The notes under the pieces were generated by a model. That model was not told the DNA's origin, ran no database searches, and worked only from the letters and a program-made list of their open reading frames with translations. A stretch of DNA of 33,549 nucleotides, from assembly GCA_002717185.1 (NCBI GenBank), contig PBDC01000040.1:36817-70365 (forward strand), read 5' to 3'. The translations under genes were made by a program, and so were the position numbers. How positions within the stretch are numbered: position 1 is the stretch's first letter; the number at the start of each line of letters is the position of its first letter. Source of the stretch: Rhodospirillaceae bacterium. Its GTDB lineage: Bacteria; Pseudomonadota; Alphaproteobacteria; UBA8366; GCA-2717185. Shown here piece by piece: positions 8,574 through 16,647 of this stretch.

Positions 8574-9809
8574 ATGGACTTCGAATTTTCCGAACGGACA
8601 AAAGAACTTCAGCTTCGCGTTCAGGCGTTCATGGACGAAAACGTCTATCCGAACGAGGCAACCTATGCCGAACAACTCGCCGGCGGCGAGACGCGCTGGG
8701 AGCCGATCCCTATTCTCGAAGAGTTGAAGGGTAAGGCAAAGGAGGACGGCCTTTGGAACTTGTATCTGCCCGAAAGCGATCACGGCGCTGGCCTGACCAA
8801 CATGGAATACGCGCCACTGTGCGAGATCATGGGCCGCGTCGGTTGGGCACCGGAAGTGTTCAACTGCTCCGCACCGGATACCGGCAATATGGAGACCCTT
8901 GTTCGTTACGCTTCGGAAGAGAACCAGCGCAAATGGCTTGATCCTCTGCTCGAAGGCGAAATTCGTTCCGCTTTCGCGATGACCGAACCGCGCGTTGCAT
9001 CGTCCGACGCCACAAATATCGAAACCCGGATCGAACGCGATGGCGACGAATACGTGATCAACGGACGCAAATGGTGGACATCGGGTATTGGCGACCCTCG
9101 CTGCAAGATCCTGATCGTTATGGGCAAAACGGACCCAGACGCACCAACCTACAATCAACAATCCATGATCTTGGTTCCGCGCGACACACCAGGCATCAAA
9201 GTCCACCGCATGCTCAACGTCATGGGCTTTGACGACGCACCGCACGGTCATGGCGAGGTGGAGTTCGAAAATGTCCGCGTTCCGGCCTCGAACATATTGT
9301 TGGGCGAAGGACGCGGCTTCGAGATCGCACAAGGGCGTCTCGGCCCGGGTCGTATCCATCACTGCATGCGCATCGTCGGCGTTGCTGAACGCGCGCTCGA
9401 TTTAATGTGTAAGCGGGCGATGGAACGCGTCACCTGGGGCGTCACCCTGGCTGACCGCGGCGTTACGCAGGAACGGATCGCAAACGCCCGGATCGAGATC
9501 GAGATGTGCCGACTGCTCACCTTGAAGGCGGCCTACATGATGGACACCGTAGGCAACAAGGAAGCGCGGCAGGAGATTGCCATGATCAAGGTCGCCGCCC
9601 CTAACATGGCGCTGAAGATCATCGACGACGCAATGCAAGCGCATGGCGGTGGCGCCATGAGCCAAGAATTTCCGCTCGCGTACATGTGGTCTCGGATGCG
9701 CGCCTTGCGCTTCGCGGACGGCCCAGACGAAGTACATCGGCAGCAGATCGCGCGCCTCGAACTTCGCCGGCACAACTACAAATCAAAGGCCGCTCGCATC
9801 GCGGGCTAG
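8574..9809 (+). CDS. Acyl-CoA dehydrogenase, ACAD10/11 (long-chain-like) type
   Basis: A 411-residue FAD enzyme that would introduce a 2,3-double bond into an acyl-CoA and pass electrons to ETF. The FAD/substrate segment [17 protein letters not shown] (about 139-155) is followed by [11 protein letters not shown]. The C-terminal half has [19 protein letters not shown] and [13 protein letters not shown]. In the ADGPDEVH signature the place of the classical YEGT catalytic glutamate is taken by aspartate, as is usual for the ACAD10/11 branch. Length is normal for the family. A GGGAGGGG lies six bases before the ATG, so the start is firm. It is monocistronic here: a decayed gene on the other strand follows. 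A stand-alone phosphotransferase gene at 15126 matches the kinase domain that is fused to this type of dehydrogenase in animal ACAD10/11. Confidence 0.92.
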   Translation: MDFEFSERTKELQLRVQAFMDENVYPNEATYAEQLAGGETRWEPIPILEELKGKAKEDGLWNLYLPESDHGAGLTNMEYAPLCEIMGRVGWAPEVFNCSAPDTGNMETLVRYASEENQRKWLDPLLEGEIRSAFAMTEPRVASSDATNIETRIERDGDEYVINGRKWWTSGIGDPRCKILIVMGKTDPDAPTYNQQSMILVPRDTPGIKVHRMLNVMGFDDAPHGHGEVEFENVRVPASNILLGEGRGFEIAQGRLGPGRIHHCMRIVGVAERALDLMCKRAMERVTWGVTLADRGVTQERIANARIEIEMCRLLTLKAAYMMDTVGNKEARQEIAMIKVAAPNMALKIIDDAMQAHGGGAMSQEFPLAYMWSRMRALRFADGPDEVHRQQIARLELRRHNYKSKAARIAG

Positions 9810-10183
9810 GAGCAAATAGACCGCCAGCCGTTTGCTGCAAACAAATAAACATAGGGTGGCATGTTCGTCCCAGCTGCCTGAGGTATAAGCGATATACGCG
9901 TGACCGCCGTAGTTTACGGGTATTGCGCGTAAACCTAGCCACGCCTTACGTAAATTGAGTGTGTTGCGGCTCACAAGGCGCCAACCCTCATCATGGTTGG
10001 CGACCATGAAGATCGCGGGCAGGTCTGCATCGATCGGCTGTCAGCGCAATATCGTACCGCTTTGATGAGAAACGCGACCTTATTTTCGTCGCGGACAATT
10101 ACCTCATGAGCGAGAGGATTATTGGTGCTACGCACCCATTCTGGTTTGGGCTCCTCCCATCCGTAGCTGTGTTAATCAGTCAC
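9810..10183 (-). pseudogene. Decayed gene: early nonsense codon plus a frameshift; family not recognised
   Basis: From a GTG at 10183 preceded by GAGGGA, the minus strand reads VTD, a TAA at 10172-10174, then HSYGWEEPKPEWVRSTNNPL and on to FLIKAVRYCADS near 10040. A one-base shift there restores QPIDADLPAIFMVANHDEGW, followed by RNTLNLRKAWLGLRAIPVNY and GGHAYIAYTSGSWDEHATL. The joined product is a coherent, tryptophan-rich soluble protein of about 120 residues. I do not recognise its family. At least two inactivating changes make it a relic. The remaining 10184-10365 holds no convincing gene; a short frame near 10232-10363 (plus strand) is not supported by composition. Confidence 0.6.
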
Positions 10184-10365
10184 TCCCTCTTCACTGAAAT
10201 AAAGAGCACAAGGAGGGACCAACGTTGATTTGATGCAACGACAAATGGATCGAATCGCAGATTTTTTCATTTTCAGTGACCAACTGGTGTCAATCGCCTG
10301 CTGCAGCCTACTCCGGGCTTGCTGCCCTTTTTTCCTCCTAACCCCCATTAGTGGCGCCCGCTAAA

Positions 10366-11970
10366 TTAAAGGAACACGAATTCCTTATATCCGCCCTCTG
10401 CGACCTGCCGTCCCCGTTTTCGATAGCGGAACACACCACCGTTGTACCCCAAAACCCGAGGTTTATCGCGTCCGGGAACATTTTGGTTAACCCCGGTCTG
10501 CCATGACCCGATCTTACTCGACAACAGAATCTTGGACATTTTCTCCACCGCCACGCCCCATTCCTCGACCGCTTCAGGGTGCGGTTCCACACGACTGTAG
10601 CCTTGCGCGCGCATGAACTTGACCATGTCAGTGATCCAGTCGACGATCTCTTCAATATTACGCGGGATGTTGCCTCTTGCGGTGTGCGGGCCCAGCACCA
10701 TAAACATGTTGGGAAAGCCCTCCGCCTGCACACCCAGCATGGTGCGCGGCGAATTGACCCAGTCATCCTTCAGACTACGTCCACCGGAGCCACGAATGTC
10801 GATCCGATCATAGGGGCCCGTCACTCCGTCAAAGCCGGTCGCGTAGATCATGAAATCGAACTCAAAATCCCGAACGTCAGTGCGGATGCCCTTTCTCGTG
10901 ATGCGTTCGATCGGCGTCTCACTGATATCGATCAACTCGACATTATCCTGGTTGTAGACCTCGAAATAACCGCTCTCGAGTGGCACCCTGCGCATACCAA
11001 ACCCATGATCCTTTGGTATCAGCTTGTCAGCGACCTTCGGGTCCTTAACCCGCTGGCGAATTTTCTTAGCGACGAACTCGCTAGCAAGCCGATTTGCCTC
11101 CTCGTCGATAACCATGTCTCGGAAATTACCCATCCAAATCCCAAAGCCCGGCTCGGAGTACAGCTTCTCCCAGAAATCCTCACGCTCTTTCGCCGGCGTC
11201 TCCAGGGTGTAGCGTGGATCGGGATTATGGATAAAGCAGGCTACTGTGTTTCGGCAGCGTTCAAAGATATCAGGATAGCTCGCCTTAATTTTCTTTTGCT
11301 CCTCCGGCGTAACCTTACTGTTGTGCAGTGGTGCCGCCCAGTTAGGCTTGCGCTGGAAAATAGTCAACGATCCTACTTCCTTCGCGATGGTCTGGATTGC
11401 CTGAATACCGCAGGCCCCAGTGCCAATGATGCCAACCCGTTTTCCGCACAGATCGACCGGTTCATGCGGCCATCGCGCGGTGTGATAGGCTGGCCCCTCA
11501 TAATCTTCGCGTCCGGGAATATTTGGCAGAGTATGGGCCGACAATGGACCCACCCCCATGATCAGCAAGGGCGCTGTCTCCTGTTCTCCCGTTTCTGTTG
11601 TCACTGTCCACATATTCGTGTCGTCGTCGAAATGGGCAGCCGTAACTTTACTGTTAAACCGCATCTCGCGGCGCAAATCGAATTTGTCGGCGACGTAGTT
11701 GAGATAGCGTAAAGTATCCGGCTGAGCGGAAAAATGTTCCGGCCATTCCCATTCCTGCAGCAATTCCTTGGAAAAGGAGAAGCCGTAAGACCAGCTTTCG
11801 GAATCAAAGCGCGCGCCAGGATAGCGGTTCCAGTACCAGGTCCCACCTACATCACTGCCGGATTCGAAGACACGCACTTTCATTCCTTGCTCGCGCAGCC
11901 GGTACAACTGGTACATACCGGAAATACCAGCACCGACGATGATGGCGTCGAAACTCATTGTGCATTCCAT
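10366..11970 (-). CDS. Flavin-containing (Baeyer-Villiger type) monooxygenase
   Basis: A 534-residue class B flavoprotein monooxygenase that would use FAD, NADPH and O2 to turn a ketone into an ester or lactone. It has two Rossmann dinucleotide motifs, GAGISG at about 13-18 (FAD) and GTGACG at 183-188 (NADPH). Between them lies YEGPAYHTARW (157-167), a type I Baeyer-Villiger fingerprint with tyrosine in place of the first phenylalanine. The early GGTWYWNRYPGARFDSES segment is typical of the cyclohexanone/phenylacetone monooxygenase group. The start could be 11970 or the ATG at 11958, which gives the familiar MSFDAIIVGAG opening; neither has a strong ribosome site. It diverges from the Rieske dioxygenase genes across about 120 bases, suggesting co-regulation in one catabolic module. 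The substrate is not evident. Confidence 0.92.
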   Translation of the reverse strand: MECTMSFDAIIVGAGISGMYQLYRLREQGMKVRVFESGSDVGGTWYWNRYPGARFDSESWSYGFSFSKELLQEWEWPEHFSAQPDTLRYLNYVADKFDLRREMRFNSKVTAAHFDDDTNMWTVTTETGEQETAPLLIMGVGPLSAHTLPNIPGREDYEGPAYHTARWPHEPVDLCGKRVGIIGTGACGIQAIQTIAKEVGSLTIFQRKPNWAAPLHNSKVTPEEQKKIKASYPDIFERCRNTVACFIHNPDPRYTLETPAKEREDFWEKLYSEPGFGIWMGNFRDMVIDEEANRLASEFVAKKIRQRVKDPKVADKLIPKDHGFGMRRVPLESGYFEVYNQDNVELIDISETPIERITRKGIRTDVRDFEFDFMIYATGFDGVTGPYDRIDIRGSGGRSLKDDWVNSPRTMLGVQAEGFPNMFMVLGPHTARGNIPRNIEEIVDWITDMVKFMRAQGYSRVEPHPEAVEEWGVAVEKMSKILLSSKIGSWQTGVNQNVPGRDKPRVLGYNGGVFRYRKRGRQVAEGGYKEFVFL

Positions 11971-12091
11971 TTTAAGAGAAAAGTCCTGACATCGCTGAGT
12001 TTAGCGCCTCACATCTCACCCGCAAAACCCGTGACTTCCATCGTAATCGGGCGAAGGGTAGGCTTGAAGCTGCTTGAAGGGAGGAACACCC

Positions 12092-13336
12092 ATGTACGAC
12101 CACAATTCGAGCCCCAAACACCGTGTCGCCTGGCCCTCCAACGGCATTAGCGAGGTGCCGTTCCGGACATATACTGACCAGGCGAGCTACGACAACGAGC
12201 AAGAGCGCATCTTCAAGGGCCCAACATGGCATTATCTTTGCCTAGAAGTGGAACTAGCCGAAACCGGCAACTTTATCGCCACCACCGTCGGCGAAGTATC
12301 TATCTTGGTAACGCGTGATACCAACCAAAACATCAACGCTTTCGTTAACCGCTGCATTCATCGTGGCAATTTGCTTTGCATGGGTCGACAGGGCAACACG
12401 AAGAAGTTTAGTTGCATGTATCACGGCTGGACCTACGACTTAACTGGGCAGTTAACCGGTGTAGCGTTCGAAAAAGGCGTCCAGGGCAAGGGCGGCATGG
12501 CTCCGGAATTCCGTAAGGAAGAGCATCGGCTGCAACAGTTACGCATCGCGGTGCTGGGCGGTATCGTCTTCGGCACCTTTAGCGACACCGTCTCCAGCCT
12601 CGAGGACTGGCTCGGCCCGGACGTAGCGCGCGGGCTAACCCGTGTCATGAACCGCAAGCCACAGTTGCTGGGGCGCAACACGCAAATCCTGCCGAACAAC
12701 TGGAAGCTGTATATCGAAAACGTGAAGGACACCTATCACGCCTCGATACTTCACCTCTTCCTAACGACATTCAAGATCAATAAGCTGAATATGCCCGGCG
12801 GCATATTCATAAACTCAGACGGCGGCAACCATTACAGCTTTGCCAAGCTTGACTACGAAGCCGAGACCGCATCCTATCAGGAACAGGGTATACGAGCGGA
12901 AAGCGATTTCCGTTTGCAGGACCGTTCAGTCGTCGAATCCGTTGACGAATATGGTGACGGTGTCTCTGTACAGATCCTAACTGTCTTTCCCGGCATGGTG
13001 CTACAACAGGTTCGCAACACGATCGCAGTACGCGTCATCCGACCGCGCGGGGTGGACCGGACAGAGTTGGAGTGGATCCATATCGGCTTCGAGGACGACG
13101 ACGAAGAAATGACCGAACGACGTCTGCGGCAAGGCAATCTGATCGGCCCAGCAGGCTATGTGGCGATGGAGGACGGTTTCATCGGCGGCTTTGTGCAGCG
13201 CGCCCTGCGATATAACGACGAGGGCGCCGGCATTGTTATGATGGGTGGACACGAAGCAGAATCGCAAACCTTCAAAGCCAGCGAGTCCGCAATCCGCGGC
13301 TTCTGGAAACACTATCGTACGCTGATAGGGGATTAG
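12092..13336 (+). CDS. Aromatic-ring-hydroxylating Rieske dioxygenase, large (alpha) subunit
   Basis: The 414-residue protein has an N-terminal Rieske [2Fe-2S] domain with ligands Cys88, His90, Cys108 and His111 (NRCIHRG and SCMYHGW). A C-terminal catalytic domain has the mononuclear iron site in DTYHASILH. The reaction would be NAD(P)H-driven cis-dihydroxylation or demethylation of an aromatic acid or ring, in an alpha/beta oligomer. The frame extends to a TTG at 12074, but the ATG at 12092 follows a strong GGGAGG at seven bases. The beta-subunit gene begins two bases after the stop. No ferredoxin or reductase gene is present in the window, so electrons must come from components encoded elsewhere. 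The gene diverges from the Baeyer-Villiger-type monooxygenase. Confidence 0.93.
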   Translation: MYDHNSSPKHRVAWPSNGISEVPFRTYTDQASYDNEQERIFKGPTWHYLCLEVELAETGNFIATTVGEVSILVTRDTNQNINAFVNRCIHRGNLLCMGRQGNTKKFSCMYHGWTYDLTGQLTGVAFEKGVQGKGGMAPEFRKEEHRLQQLRIAVLGGIVFGTFSDTVSSLEDWLGPDVARGLTRVMNRKPQLLGRNTQILPNNWKLYIENVKDTYHASILHLFLTTFKINKLNMPGGIFINSDGGNHYSFAKLDYEAETASYQEQGIRAESDFRLQDRSVVESVDEYGDGVSVQILTVFPGMVLQQVRNTIAVRVIRPRGVDRTELEWIHIGFEDDDEEMTERRLRQGNLIGPAGYVAMEDGFIGGFVQRALRYNDEGAGIVMMGGHEAESQTFKASESAIRGFWKHYRTLIGD

Positions 13337-13338
13337 CG

Positions 13339-13812
13339 ATGGACGAACGGGCCGTCCGCCTCGGCGTGCAGGAACTGATCGGCCTATACGCCGAGATCAT
13401 AGACGAGGACCGACTGGAAGAGTGGCCGGACCTGTTCGCCGATCCCTGCCGCTATCAAATTATCAGCCGCTCCAACCATGAGGCTGGGCTGCGCCAGGGC
13501 GTGATGTATGCCGCAACGCGCGGCATGCTGCTTGACCGTGTCTTCACCCTACGCCAGGCCAATCTCTACGAGCCGCACCGGTATCGCCATGTGGTTGGCC
13601 CCTACCGATTTAAGTCGATAGACGGCAATACCGCCATCGTCCACACCCACTTCATTACCGCACGCATCATGCACAGCGGAGAAACGAGCCTGTTCGCAAC
13701 AGGGCGCTATCTCGACGAGATTGATATCTCCGGGTCGGACTATAAATTCTGCGAGCGCATTGTCGTCATCGACAGCGACCAGATTGATACCTTGCTTGCG
13801 ATACCATTGTAA
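13339..13812 (+). CDS. Aromatic-ring-hydroxylating dioxygenase, small (beta) subunit
   Basis: The 157-residue protein has the length and NTF2-like (SnoaL-type) sequence of ring-hydroxylating dioxygenase beta subunits. It opens with an acidic helix (LIGLYAEIIDEDRLEEWPDL), followed by FADPCRYQIISRSN and, near the middle, YEPHRYRHVVGPYR. The beta subunit is structural and helps shape substrate access in the alpha3beta3 enzyme. Its ATG follows the alpha-subunit stop by two bases, so the two are translationally coupled. It is the last gene of this short operon; the sequence downstream is non-coding or relic. Confidence 0.9.
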   Translation: MDERAVRLGVQELIGLYAEIIDEDRLEEWPDLFADPCRYQIISRSNHEAGLRQGVMYAATRGMLLDRVFTLRQANLYEPHRYRHVVGPYRFKSIDGNTAIVHTHFITARIMHSGETSLFATGRYLDEIDISGSDYKFCERIVVIDSDQIDTLLAIPL

Positions 13813-13881
13813 TTGGGGATTACAGTGCGCTTAACCTTAGCCCTAGGCATCCAACGAAGCCTGCAACTGAATATGCGCTAG

Positions 13882-14001
13882 GACTATGCAGAATTCTTCC
13901 CGGCATTCCATGACACACTTATACCCACCGCTGGCGTCAGGTTCGACCTAAGCAACGTGGCCCGCCACGCATTGGTGGCAGACATTGTGGGCGAACTCTA
14001 A
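13882..14001 (+). other. Short protein-like open stretch after the dioxygenase operon, possible gene tail remnant
   Basis: Between the dioxygenase beta gene and the exporter gene, one plus-strand frame reads DYAEFFPAFHDTLIPTAGVR then FDLSNVARHALVADIVGEL before a TAA at 13999-14001. It is closed upstream by a TAG at 13879-13881 and has no start or ribosome site. It resembles the end of an eroded gene, but the family is not recognised and chance cannot be excluded. Confidence 0.2.
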
Positions 14002-14009
14002 TAAGCAGC

Positions 14010-14792
14010 CTAGAACCTTATAAAATCGCGGAACGATAGAACAAGCGAGATCAGAGCGACAGCCGCCAACACGCAAAGCACAGCGTTGCGGTAATGGCGG
14101 CCGCCACCCCTCTCGAATAACCGAGCACCAACCCAGGTACCAGCCAGATAGACAGGAACCATGATCACGCTGAGCAGCACAATCTCTCGGGAGAACAAAC
14201 CGTAATAGAGAAAAGGTGGAAAATTGCAGAGCCCGACAGCCGTAATGCCACCAATCGTGTTTGCACGTTGTTGTGCCGGCTTACCACGCCGGGCCATTGC
14301 AGCCGTAGCCACAATCATCCCACCAGCGCCCGCCACGCCGTTCGCCAATCCTGCCGCAACACCAATTAGCCCGAGACCGCTAGTCCGCAAATTCCGCGTT
14401 GGTTGCCATTTGCAATAGATTAGGAACACCATCGCGAGCACAATCAGAGCGATGACAATCTTTACCAGGTTCGCATCCACCGAAATCAAGACGACAACAC
14501 CGAACGGGGCGGCAGCGAAGACGGCGAATGCGAATGGCAATACAAACCGTTTATCAGCCTTACGGATCGTCGTTGGCAGAAGTTGGATTGTGGGAGGCAA
14601 ACTAGCCAGTGCCGCGAACGGTACAGCGAAAACTGGGCCATAAAGCAGGCTAAAGACGATTACTATCAGGATGGAGTTGCCGAACCCGACGAACCCTCGC
14701 AGGAATCCCGCCATTGCTATAGTGGCGAGACCAACCGCTATCGGCCCCGGCGCGTAAAGCTGCCAGAATGCATCGATCCACGGTTCGACCAT
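14010..14792 (-). CDS. TauE/SafE-family membrane transporter (putative sulfite/organic anion exporter)
   Basis: A 260-residue integral inner-membrane protein of the TauE/SafE (DUF81) family. About eight hydrophobic helices span most of it, with family-typical segments GFLRGFVGFGNSILIVIVFS near the N-terminus and GVAAGLANGVAGAGGMIVA in the second half, the two repeated halves of the fold. Some members export sulfite or sulfoacetate; many are uncharacterised, so the substrate should be left open. The start at 14792 has no strong ribosome site. It lies downstream of the phosphotransferase on the same strand, but a 330-base gap separates them, so it may be transcribed alone. No sulfonate-degradation gene is clearly recognisable near it. 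Confidence 0.85.
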   Translation of the reverse strand: MVEPWIDAFWQLYAPGPIAVGLATIAMAGFLRGFVGFGNSILIVIVFSLLYGPVFAVPFAALASLPPTIQLLPTTIRKADKRFVLPFAFAVFAAAPFGVVVLISVDANLVKIVIALIVLAMVFLIYCKWQPTRNLRTSGLGLIGVAAGLANGVAGAGGMIVATAAMARRGKPAQQRANTIGGITAVGLCNFPPFLYYGLFSREIVLLSVIMVPVYLAGTWVGARLFERGGGRHYRNAVLCVLAAVALISLVLSFRDFIRF

Positions 14793-15125
14793 TTACAAGC
14801 ACAATGCAAAGTTACAATGCAGACCATCATAGAGAGCTATGCAGCGGCAAGACAAACCGCACCGGTTACGGCCACCTGAGCACCGACCGGCTATCCCGCT
14901 GCGGAATTCCGCAACCATACCAGCATTTTGAGATAGGTCATCAGAATCAGCAATCTGCGAGCCCCAGCACGACACTAAGAATACTTCTGAAGATGGCGGC
15001 TGTTGCTTCACCGAAGCTATCCACACCTAAGCTATAGTTTAATCAGATGCTTAGCGATGTGACCTGGAGCGCACCCTAAACGTCTAAACGCTGTCGCTGG
15101 CTTAGTGGTGCCAGCAGGCATACCG
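14793..15125. other. 333-base gap with no supported gene
   Basis: On the minus strand short hydrophobic stretches in different frames (for example ILMTYLKMLVWLRNSAAG near 14900-14950) suggest an eroded membrane-protein gene, but the pieces do not join convincingly. No RNA gene, terminator hairpin or repeat was found. Confidence 0.3.
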
Positions 15126-16187
15126 CTACTCCGCCATCGCCCAGGCGATCTCAGAGAGCATGCGGCAAGACTCCTTGCGCTCCAGTGCCGCGTCTGACGG
15201 TGCATTGCCCTGAAGACCACGGAAGTAAACGCCCTGTATGATCGCTGAGATGCGGAATAGGGACAGCACGACGTAGAACCGGTAATCGTCAATCCCGTCG
15301 CGGCCAGTACGCTTGCAATAGGCAGCGACATATTCTTCTTCCGAAGGAATGCCGTAATTTTCAAAATCTATCCCAATCAAATCACCCCGCCCTTCGTCCG
15401 GCCAGACATAGGGCAGGCAATTGTAGGCGAGGTCAGAGAGTGGGTTGCCGAGCGTTCCCAACTCCCAGTCGACGACAGCCAAAACCTTGGGTTCAGTTGG
15501 GTGAAAGATAATATTCTCCAGCCGATAGTCTCCATGCGCGACGGTTGTCAAACTGTCATCTGGAATGTTTTCCGGCAGCCAGGCCATGAGCTTGTCCATG
15601 GCATCTATTTCGTCGGTCTTGCTGGCCTCGTACTGCTTGCTCCAGCGGCTGACCTGCCGCGCAATATAGCCGCCGACGCGGCCGTAATCAGAGAGGCCAG
15701 CGGCCTCGTAATCCACCATATGCAGCTTTGCCAACGTGTCATTCATCGCGTTGTAGATCGCGCTCCGCTCGGGCACCGATAGCTCCGGCAACGACATATC
15801 GCGAAAAACACGGCCGTCCTTGAACTCCATGATGTAGAAGGTCTGACCGATGACTGCCTCGTCTTCACACAGCGCATAGGCCTTCGCAACTGGCACATCG
15901 GTCGGGCCAAGCGCCTTGATAATACGGAATTCCCGATCCACTGCATGAGCTGACGGCAATAACTTGCCAGGAGGCTTCTTGCGCATCACATAGCGTCGAC
16001 CATTGCCGTCACGTAGGATGAAAGTTGGGTTGGACATGCCCCCCATGCTTTGGCCGACTTCGAGCGACGGCACGTAGCCCTCAACATTTTCTTCCATGAA
16101 ACGCGATAAGGCAGCCTCATCGAACCGGTGTTTTTCCAAAACCGGGACCGCCTCAAGGGTCGCCGTTGTCGGAACTCTCTCGCTCAT
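15126..16187 (-). CDS. Aminoglycoside-phosphotransferase-fold kinase (ACAD10/11-type phosphotransferase)
   Basis: A 353-residue protein with the aminoglycoside/choline-kinase-like fold. The nucleotide lysine lies in YVMRKKPPG (about 66-74). The catalytic loop is HGDYRLEN at 218-225, and the metal aspartate is Asp240 in VVDWELGTLGNPLSDLAYN. This subfamily corresponds to the N-terminal domain of animal ACAD10/11 and to LvaA-type bacterial enzymes, which phosphorylate the hydroxyl group of 4-hydroxyacyl-CoAs. Antibiotic resistance is not implied. The gene starts 55 bases after the aconitase X small subunit on the same strand, probably in one operon. An ACAD10/11-type dehydrogenase lies about 6 kb away at 8574, consistent with a split version of the animal fusion, although the link is inference. 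Confidence 0.9.
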   Translation of the reverse strand: MSERVPTTATLEAVPVLEKHRFDEAALSRFMEENVEGYVPSLEVGQSMGGMSNPTFILRDGNGRRYVMRKKPPGKLLPSAHAVDREFRIIKALGPTDVPVAKAYALCEDEAVIGQTFYIMEFKDGRVFRDMSLPELSVPERSAIYNAMNDTLAKLHMVDYEAAGLSDYGRVGGYIARQVSRWSKQYEASKTDEIDAMDKLMAWLPENIPDDSLTTVAHGDYRLENIIFHPTEPKVLAVVDWELGTLGNPLSDLAYNCLPYVWPDEGRGDLIGIDFENYGIPSEEEYVAAYCKRTGRDGIDDYRFYVVLSLFRISAIIQGVYFRGLQGNAPSDAALERKESCRMLSEIAWAMAE

Positions 16188-16242
16188 CGTCTTCTGCCCT
16201 ACCCTTTTTTACTTTATTCGACACGCACCATAGCAGCGCGTA

Positions 16243-16647
16243 TTAATCCGCAAAGGAGATTTCACCCCCTTCTACGATTGTCGCGTTACCAGCCCGCGGA
16301 ATTCGTGTCACATCAACCTGAAGCACTGGGATCGAACCAATCCCTATCTCGCGTGCAACCACTACACCAAGCGTCAGGATCGCATCCGGACGCCCCATGA
16401 GCAACGCACATGGAGCCAGCCCCTTCGACAACAACTCCAGCATGACGGCACTCGACGAACTAGACCCGATGGTCTCCGTCAAAGTGAGCACTGTCCTCGC
16501 AACAGTAGCGCCATGATCCGGGTGGCGCGGATCGATTATCCGCCCGGTCATCGGATCGACACCGCCCCAGAAACTAATCGGCTTACCAAGACGAAATAAC
16601 GGTCCTTCGGCTTTACCGTCGATCAATACTTCGCCGCGCAGTATCAT
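16243..16647 (-). CDS. Aconitase X small (swivelling, DUF126) subunit
   Basis: A 134-residue DUF126 protein, the mobile small domain of aconitase X enzymes. Diagnostic segments are GEVLIDGKAEGPLFRLGKPI near the N-terminus, then SFWGGVDPMTGRIIDPRHPDHG, and SSSSSAVMLELLSKG, where a serine helps bind substrate. With the large subunit it forms a dehydratase. Characterised bacterial members act on cis-3-hydroxy-L-proline, and archaeal ones on 5-phosphomevalonate. The frame can be extended by a GTG at 16653, but the ATG at 16647 forms an ATGA overlap with the large-subunit stop and is preferred. It precedes the phosphotransferase gene by 55 bases. Confidence 0.92.
   Translation of the reverse strand: MILRGEVLIDGKAEGPLFRLGKPISFWGGVDPMTGRIIDPRHPDHGATVARTVLTLTETIGSSSSSAVMLELLSKGLAPCALLMGRPDAILTLGVVVAREIGIGSIPVLQVDVTRIPRAGNATIVEGGEISFAD

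Noticed and set aside
8493..9362. Long open frame (289 codons) antisense to the acyl-CoA dehydrogenase
   Set aside because: It is a mirror of a strongly supported gene with firm motifs and ribosome site; the antisense product has no family features.
10315..10333. Weak terminator-like GGGC-TTGCT-GCCC followed by six T
   Set aside because: Only four base pairs, and no plus-strand gene ends close by; the nearest ends 500 bases upstream.
10579..11712. Open frame of 377 codons antisense to the Baeyer-Villiger-type monooxygenase
   Set aside because: Shadow of a well-supported flavoprotein; no ribosome site or domain.
2870..14792. Organosulfonate catabolism (UxaA-type lyase as sulfolactate lyase, ThDP enzyme as Xsc, TauE as sulfite exporter)
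   Set aside because: The ThDP enzyme reads as acetolactate-synthase-like rather than sulfoacetaldehyde acetyltransferase, the exporter is 6 kb from the operon, and UxaA members mostly act on sugar acids.
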